NCBI RefSeq assembly: GCF_031877795.1
Contig: NC_133954.1
Span: forward strand, 9,639,466-9,703,465
Direction of reading: 5' to 3'
From: Strix aluco
Lineage: Eukaryota; Chordata; Aves; Strigiformes; Strigidae
DNA: 64,000 bases
The notes under the pieces are model-generated. The model was not told the origin of the DNA and ran no database searches. It worked only from the letters and a program-made list of their open reading frames with translations. Positions 59,733 through 64,000 of this stretch are shown piece after piece. Made by a program: the position numbers and the translations under genes. Within the stretch, counting starts at the first letter, position 1, and every line of letters starts with the position of its first letter.

Positions 59733-62700
59733 TCAGTGGGCAGCCTGGGTGATCTGCTCACGGGAGGAAATCACCTTCCCATCCTGGACCTCCTCAAAGA
59801 TCGTGCGGATTTGACGGGTAGTTACAGGTGCTACAATGGAGAAAGAAGGAGCCGTTATTTACAGGGCAGGAGGGAGAAAGTGTCTTAAAGATTTTCAGGG
59901 GTAGATTTGTTATTCCCAACAACTGCTCAGAAAGCCAGTATAACCACCACATTCCTACCCCAAAATACTTTATTGTACAGCTTCAGTCTGCACAGATAAT
60001 CTTCTGAAATGTGTTGGTGTGTCATAAGAGTGGTTTATGTCAATTCACATTTTGAAAATACAGTAATAAATTTAGTAAATTAGGAGAAAGAGTCCGTGCT
60101 AAGAAGGTGGCTGAGGATATGACAGAGCCATGTGTGATCAGTGCTTCCGCCAAGACATGTTCTTACCTTCTTTCACAGACTGCGAGATGTAGTGGGAAGA
60201 CATGCTACAGGAGGAGAAGAGAGACAGAATGGTCAGAAATGGAAAAAAAGTGAGTAGTGTCTAAGACAAAATCATTATTTAAAACCCCGCCTTTTCTTCT
60301 TGTACCAGTATGTGACTAAAATGCCTTCTGGAAACTGCCTGGTGTCAAAACTGAGAGGAGGAGACTGGTGAGGGTGAGTGTGTGCCACAGGGACCCAGAC
60401 GTCCGGCAGCACGCGGCCGGCCCACAGCGAGCAGCAGCGGGACCCGCTCCTGCCCCCGGTCAGAGGGACGCTGGAGGGGGGGAAGAGGATCCCGGGGATG
60501 CTGCAGCGCTGTGATACCCACGGGGCTGTTCTGGACTAGGACTGAAAAGGGAGACCCTGTGCATGCTCTGGGCCAGGAAACAGGCTCACAGCAGCCTCCA
60601 GCACAGGCAGGTGGTTCATTTTTTATTTCCTTCGCTATCACCCGTCTCCTCCTGAGCCGCCCCCCCGAGCGGAGCCCCTCTACGTACTGGGCGTCCTCGC
60701 CCTCCAGGAGCCGGCGGTACGTGGCGATCTCCTGCTCCAGGCGGCATTTGACGTCCAGCAGGACCCTGTACTCGTGGTTCTGGCGCTCCATGTCGCAGCG
60801 CAGCTCGGCCAGCTGCTCCTCCACGCTGGTGATCAGCCCCTGCAGCTGGGCCAGCTGGGTGCCATAGCGGGCTTCCGTGTCGGCCAAGGTGCCCTCCAGC
60901 GCCGCTTTCTGCGCAGAGGAGAGGGACGGGCTCAGGGGGGGCGGCGGGCGGTGGGGATGGGAGCGCCCCTGCATCCCCCGGCCCGCGCTCCTGCGAGCCG
61001 CCCGCCCCGCAGGGAGCCGGCCCCTCGTACCGTGCTGAGCTGGGACTGCAGGTCGATCTCCAGGCTCTGGATGGTGCGGCGCAGCTCTGTGATCTCCGTC
61101 TTGCCACTCTGGAGCTGCTCCGTGTTGATGGCCACCTCCCGGTTCAGCTCTTCTGTCTGCGAGGAGGCAAAACCGTGCCATTACCGCCCCGGCGAGCGGG
61201 CACAGCCCCGGTCCCGCGCGCCCCGCGGCACTGCCGGCTGGCCGGCTCACCTTGCTGAAGAACCACTGCTCGGCGTCCCTGCGGTTCTTGTCCGCCAGGC
61301 TCTCGTACTGCTCCCTCATCTCAGCCAGGATCTTGGTGAGGTCGATCCCAGGAGCAGCATCCATCTCCACGCTGATCTCTCCACCCACCTGCCCGCGCAG
61401 GGCGTTCATCTCCTGGTGCAAAAGAGACACATCTTCATGCAGTGCAACCACCAGCGTGCAGAGATGTTCCTCTCAGGTTAGAGTTCTTCAGGAATGGTGG
61501 CATCCTGCAGCAGGGCTTTCTGGGGCAGTTCAGCAGGGAGCAAACTGGGGCCTGTGCTGCACAATCACAAACAAAATAATCCAAATTCTTAAGAAATCTC
61601 CATTTAAGTTAATTCTTTAGAGAATAACTCAGAGCCTGTAGTTGGTTTCGTTTCTCAGGAGACAGACCTTCCAGGCCTGAAGCTGCTGGGATTGTTAACA
61701 GATCTCTAACAGCTACACTGGACGTTACTGAAATAACAAGTGGTGAAGGGCTTATACAGGCTCCGGAGAGGATGAGCTGTCAGCCAGAACGCATCATCTC
61801 TGCTCCCTTACCAGCACCTCTCATCTGCCCTCCCTGCAATTCTCAACTCAGCACAGTCTTAAAGGTTGGACCTGACCTCATATTTCTGGGCCCAGGCTGG
61901 AGTTTTTTGAGCCTGGCTCTGTGCTCACCTCCTCGTGGTTCTTCTTGAGGTAGGCCAGCTCCTCCTTCAGGTTCTCGATCTGCATCTCCAGGTCAGCTCT
62001 GGCCAGGGTCAGCTCATCCAGGACCCTGCGCAGGCCGTTGATGTCGGCCTCCACGCTCAGGCGCAGAGTCTGCTCCGTCTCAAACCTGGGGACACAAGAA
62101 CAGTCACAGAAGGTGCACGAGATCTTGCCCAGCTGGGCACAGAGCACCTCGGTTTGTTGTTCGCTTCCTCCACGCCGCTGCTGGCATCGTGGCAACACTG
62201 CACGACCCCGCTGGTGCGTGGAGAACCCTCTGATGGTGAGCGCTAGTGAATGCAGGGGCACGGCTGAGAAAACAGCGCCCATCTCAGTCCATAACGTCAC
62301 CTTGCTCCTGATAGCACCGGGCCTTGTCACTGGGCCTGGGCTTTGCTGAGCTCTACACACACAGCCTAAACGCACAGCAGAGGCACAGGGCAAGTTCTCT
62401 GCACAGGAGAGGTCGTAACGCAGAGGAACAAGCAATGGGAGTAAAATAGCGAAGTTTTGGATGGACGGAAAACAATCCCTAAGCCCCTGTAAGATTTAGA
62501 TTACCATCTGCTTTGGAAATTGCACCTTCATTTTGAAGGCTTTGTTTCCGTGTTGCCTTTTTGGGGTTTGGATGGGATTTTCTCCTCATTTCATCAAATG
62601 TCTCTGCAGACTTTGCTCTGTTTTTCCAGTAAATGTGGCTTACTTGGTCCTGAAGTCATCAGCTGTCAGCCTGGCGTTGTCAATCTGCAGGAGGAGGTTA

Positions 62701-64000
62701 GCGTTGTCAACGGTGGCCACCAGGACCTGGAGAGGGGAGGACAAAGACACAGCACTGAGTGTCAGGAACTCCTCCTGGCTGCCCGAGGGACGGGAGCACA
62801 AGGGAGACTGTTGGGACAGGAAGAGTTTTGGGGAAGCTTGGGGCTTTCTTCGCAGAATCAGGACAAGTGAGCCACAGCTGAGACTCACTGCAGGAAGGGG
62901 CTGATTACTCTGTGACCTCCCTTTCCAAAAATCCGTCAGTAAGTGTTTCAAAAGGCAGCATGAAGCCACGTAAGATGCGTGAGATCGGATGCTGGCGTTT
63001 GTTCCCACGCCTCAGGCAGGTGCTGATTGTGCAAGGGTCAGGCAGGACTCACCTGCTCCCCCGTCCACAGCCCCCCGGGGCTGCTCTGCCAGGACAGATG
63101 GACCGGGAGGGTGTTTGTGCTTGGCAAACCTTGTGCCCATTTGCTCTGGGATGGATTTAATTTCTTGACTGCAGAAATGGAGCAAAATGCAGTGAGCAGG
63201 TGCCTAGAGCTTCTGATTTTTGTATTACAAACCCAGGAGCAAACAGTCCACAGTGGGAGAAGATTCAAGTCAGAGTTTGGGAAGACGTCAGTTATGGGGC
63301 CAAGGAGAGGGAGGGAAGGTGGATTCCCTGCAGCATTTGCCAGCGCTCCTGCAGCCCCAGCTGTACCTGCCTTCCTTCCTGGTTACTGGGGGCAATTCAT
63401 ATGTAAGTAAGAGAAGAACACAGTCAACTCTTGAGTATTTCCTCCAAAATGGGGTGGTGGCAATCAAATCAGATCTGAGAGAAATCCCCCCCCCCGCCGA
63501 GCTGCCTGGGATGGTGGGTTTGCATCGGGCCTGGCCCTGGGGCAGGGACTGCCAAAAAGAGGCAAAAAAGCCGTTATTGGTCAGTTCCATCTTTTTAGCA
63601 TCTAAATCACATCAATAGGGAGGAGCTGAAACAAGTTTGCAAATTCTTTGACTGAATGTTTACAAATACAACATCCATGTTTCACGGTGTGTGCACACCC
63701 ACAACGTGCCCTGCACGTTCATTTAAACCTCCCCAAACACACATTATCAAGGCAGGTCTCTTATTCTTCAGTTTGGCATTACGTCCTTTTACAGCTGCTT
63801 CTTCCAGTGAAATCTGCCTTCTTTCATCTAGAGGATGAAATCAAAAGCTGACATTGAGACATCTCTGAATTTCCAGCCTGGTGCTCTGCATGTGCATCTG
63901 AGATGCTTTTTACAACACAGTTAGTGCTTACTAATTACAGAGGTAGCAGTTTGTGTTTCTGCCTCCTCTCTGACAACAAGGTGTCCGGCTGTGTTAATGG
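59733..64000 (-). CDS. KRT17: Gene F: KRT17-like type I keratin, exon 1 beyond the window
   Basis: Exons seen: 62644-62726, 61929-62085, 61251-61412, 61031-61156, 60688-60908, 60167-60204, 59733-59830, encoding the last 294 residues. Exon 1 (head and coil 1A) must lie to the right of 64000, and intron 1 fills 62727-64000. KRT17 is a type I keratin of stressed and appendage epithelium. The coil is intact ([11 protein letters not shown] end). The tail, spliced [13 protein letters not shown] then [18 protein letters not shown], is very like mammalian KRT17 ([20 protein letters not shown], recalled from memory). Its place after a KRT14-like gene in the same orientation also fits. Exons 4-6 are amino-acid identical to gene E; exons 2, 7 and 8 are diverged. 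The gene may alternatively be a KRT16/42-type paralogue. Confidence 0.85.
60636..61416 (-). repeat. Near-identical paralogous tract (F copy; E copy at 51158-51938)
   Basis: Partner of the 781-bp tract in gene E, at a constant offset of 9478 bp with no indels, covering exons 4-6 and introns 4 and 5. The introns are as similar as the exons, which points to gene conversion rather than protein-level constraint. Confidence 0.9.

Overview
This 64-kb window is a stretch of a vertebrate type I (acidic) keratin gene cluster, almost certainly from a sauropsid and most likely a bird. Evidence for a bird: low interspersed-repeat content, short introns (down to 94 bp), GC- and CpG-rich patches, and only very old SINE/LINE remnants. 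The species cannot be named from the sequence.

All recognisable genes lie on the minus strand, head to tail, about 10 kb apart. Five are complete or nearly so, and one is cut by the right edge. From left to right: gene A (3.4-9.6 kb), a KRT9-like keratin with Gly/Ser-rich head and tail; gene B (17.9-23.1 kb) and gene C (28.1-33.4 kb), two recent tandem duplicates of a cysteine-rich KRT9-related keratin; gene D (39.9-44.2 kb), an older cysteine-rich relative with a doubtful tail; gene E (50.0-55.0 kb), KRT14-like; gene F (59.6 kb to beyond the right edge), KRT17-like, whose exon 1 lies outside. Exon lengths 2-5 are invariant (83, 157, 162, 126 nt) and exon 6 is 227 nt in A-D and 221 nt in E-F. 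Every splice phase closes, giving predicted proteins of 569 (A), 466 (B), 503 (C), about 458 (D, tail tentative) and 469 (E) residues. The order KRT9-like, KRT14-like, KRT17-like with one common orientation matches the mammalian cluster, so A-D look like a local expansion at the KRT9 position.

The proteins are half of the obligate type I/type II heterodimers of epithelial intermediate filaments. E and F are of the basal/stress-type epidermal kind. B, C and D carry about 5-6% cysteine, a level typical of hair or claw keratins rather than of soft epidermal ones, which suggests disulphide-bonded filaments in a hard cornifying tissue. Each complete gene has a TATA box, and A-D share a proximal promoter (GGGTGTCACC just upstream of TATA in A-C). 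B, C and D also share a distal block with an AP-1-like site. Each gene ends with an AATAAA signal in a conserved context.

The main second-look items are the cysteine-rich KRT9-like branch, a 781-bp near-identical tract between E and F including introns (gene conversion), a patchwork of identical and diverged exons between B and C, and the uncertain tail of D. The intergenic stretches hold duplicated flanks, MIR-like SINE remnants, a LINE fragment and CpG-rich patches, but no other gene that I can support.
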